Below are positions 5,229-5,490 of a DNA stretch of 5,490 bases, piece by piece. Below the pieces are notes generated by a model. It was not told the origin of the DNA. It worked only from the letters and a program-made list of their open reading frames with translations, and searched no databases. The translations under genes and the position numbers were made by a program. The stretch's first letter is position 1. Each line of letters begins with the position of its first letter. The DNA is from Acidobacteriota bacterium (GTDB lineage Bacteria; Acidobacteriota; Blastocatellia; Pyrinomonadales; Pyrinomonadaceae): assembly GCA_013698055.1 (NCBI GenBank), contig JACCVS010000825.1, positions 1 to 5,490 on the forward strand. Reading direction: 5' to 3'.

Positions 5229-5490
5229 ATGAGAAAAGCCTGGTCATTATTCATAATGCTCTTCTGCATGACTGTTGCTAATGCTCATGCCATCACTGTG
5301 CCTCCCGAAGCTCGAAAGTTCGATGAGTTCGGGGATGTATGTTGTGAAGACGAGAAGGCCAGGCTGGATAATTTCGCCAATGAATTGCAGAACAACCCTG
5401 ACGTCCAAGGTTATATTGTTTTCTACGGTGGCAAACGCCACCAATACCCATCTTGTAATAGTTCACGGCTAATGCTTCCCCGGCGTGGGG
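5229..5490 (+). CDS. exported protein of an acidobacterial small-protein family, OmpA-like fold possible (3' end cut off)
   Basis: The frame is open from ATG 5229 to the window edge, giving 87 residues without a stop. AAAGG at 5216-5220, 8 nt before the ATG, is a good ribosome binding site. MRKAWSLFIMLFCMTVANAHA is a signal peptide, probably cut after AHA (residue 21). The mature part contains ARKFDEFGDVCCEDEKARLD, then NFANELQNNP, GYIVFYGGKR at 61-70 and LPRRG at 83-87. I recognise this pattern from small exported proteins common in Acidobacteriota. Their next part usually reads RRGEA.AR..RIK.YL...GI...RI, which resembles the C-terminal half of OmpA-type peptidoglycan-binding domains. That remainder lies outside the window, so the OmpA link is recollection and inference. 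The role is unknown. The gap before it (5171-5228) shows no terminator, so it may be cotranscribed with the DUF2059-type gene. Confidence 0.75.
   Translation, partial: MRKAWSLFIMLFCMTVANAHAITVPPEARKFDEFGDVCCEDEKARLDNFANELQNNPDVQGYIVFYGGKRHQYPSCNSSRLMLPRRG

Noticed and set aside
5247..5444. A 65-codon minus-strand ORF near the 3' end, and other minus-strand ORFs under the genes
   Set aside because: They lie opposite well-supported plus-strand genes and show no family motifs. They are shadows of codon bias.

Overview
The window looks like chromosome from a Gram-negative, soil-type bacterium, most plausibly an acidobacterium of the Blastocatellia type. This is inferred from memory of protein families, mainly the small secreted protein at the 3' end (GD.CCEDEKARLDNFA...GYIVFYGG), which I know chiefly from Acidobacteriota. 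No rRNA or other taxonomic marker is present. All genes lie on the + strand.

Positions 1-2194 are the end of a compact, GC-rich carbohydrate operon: the last 66 codons of a CUT1-type (MalG/UgpE-like) ABC permease, its MalK/UgpC-type ATPase, and a TIM-barrel isomerase that resembles inosose isomerase IolI from end to end. Spacings are 15 and 22 bp. The likely logic is import of a sugar or cyclitol followed by cytoplasmic isomerisation. The substrate-binding protein and the other permease must lie upstream of the window.

Positions 2195-2552 hold no intact gene. One reading frame carries a clear DUF6714-type domain, but it has no start codon, an in-frame TAG at the place where the family has tryptophan, and no C-terminal part. 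I call it a decayed gene.

From 2540 to the end the base composition is visibly more AT-rich (by eye), and four consecutive genes each encode a protein with a signal peptide. They are: a TIMP-like (NTR-fold) protein predicted to begin at a Cys-Thr-Cys N-terminus after cleavage; a two-domain protein with an Ivy-like CxxHxC loop followed by a beta domain resembling PliG/PPC; a DUF2059-type protein; and a 3'-truncated protein whose family resembles an OmpA-type fold. The first two resemble inhibitors of foreign hydrolases (metalloproteases and lysozymes). The working idea, which is inference, is a small envelope-defence or exported-protein island beside a housekeeping sugar operon. Gaps at 2990-3113 and 3942-4093 show no RNA gene, convincing terminator or repeat. 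The second contains a possible nine-codon leader ORF ending on the ribosome binding site of the DUF2059 gene.
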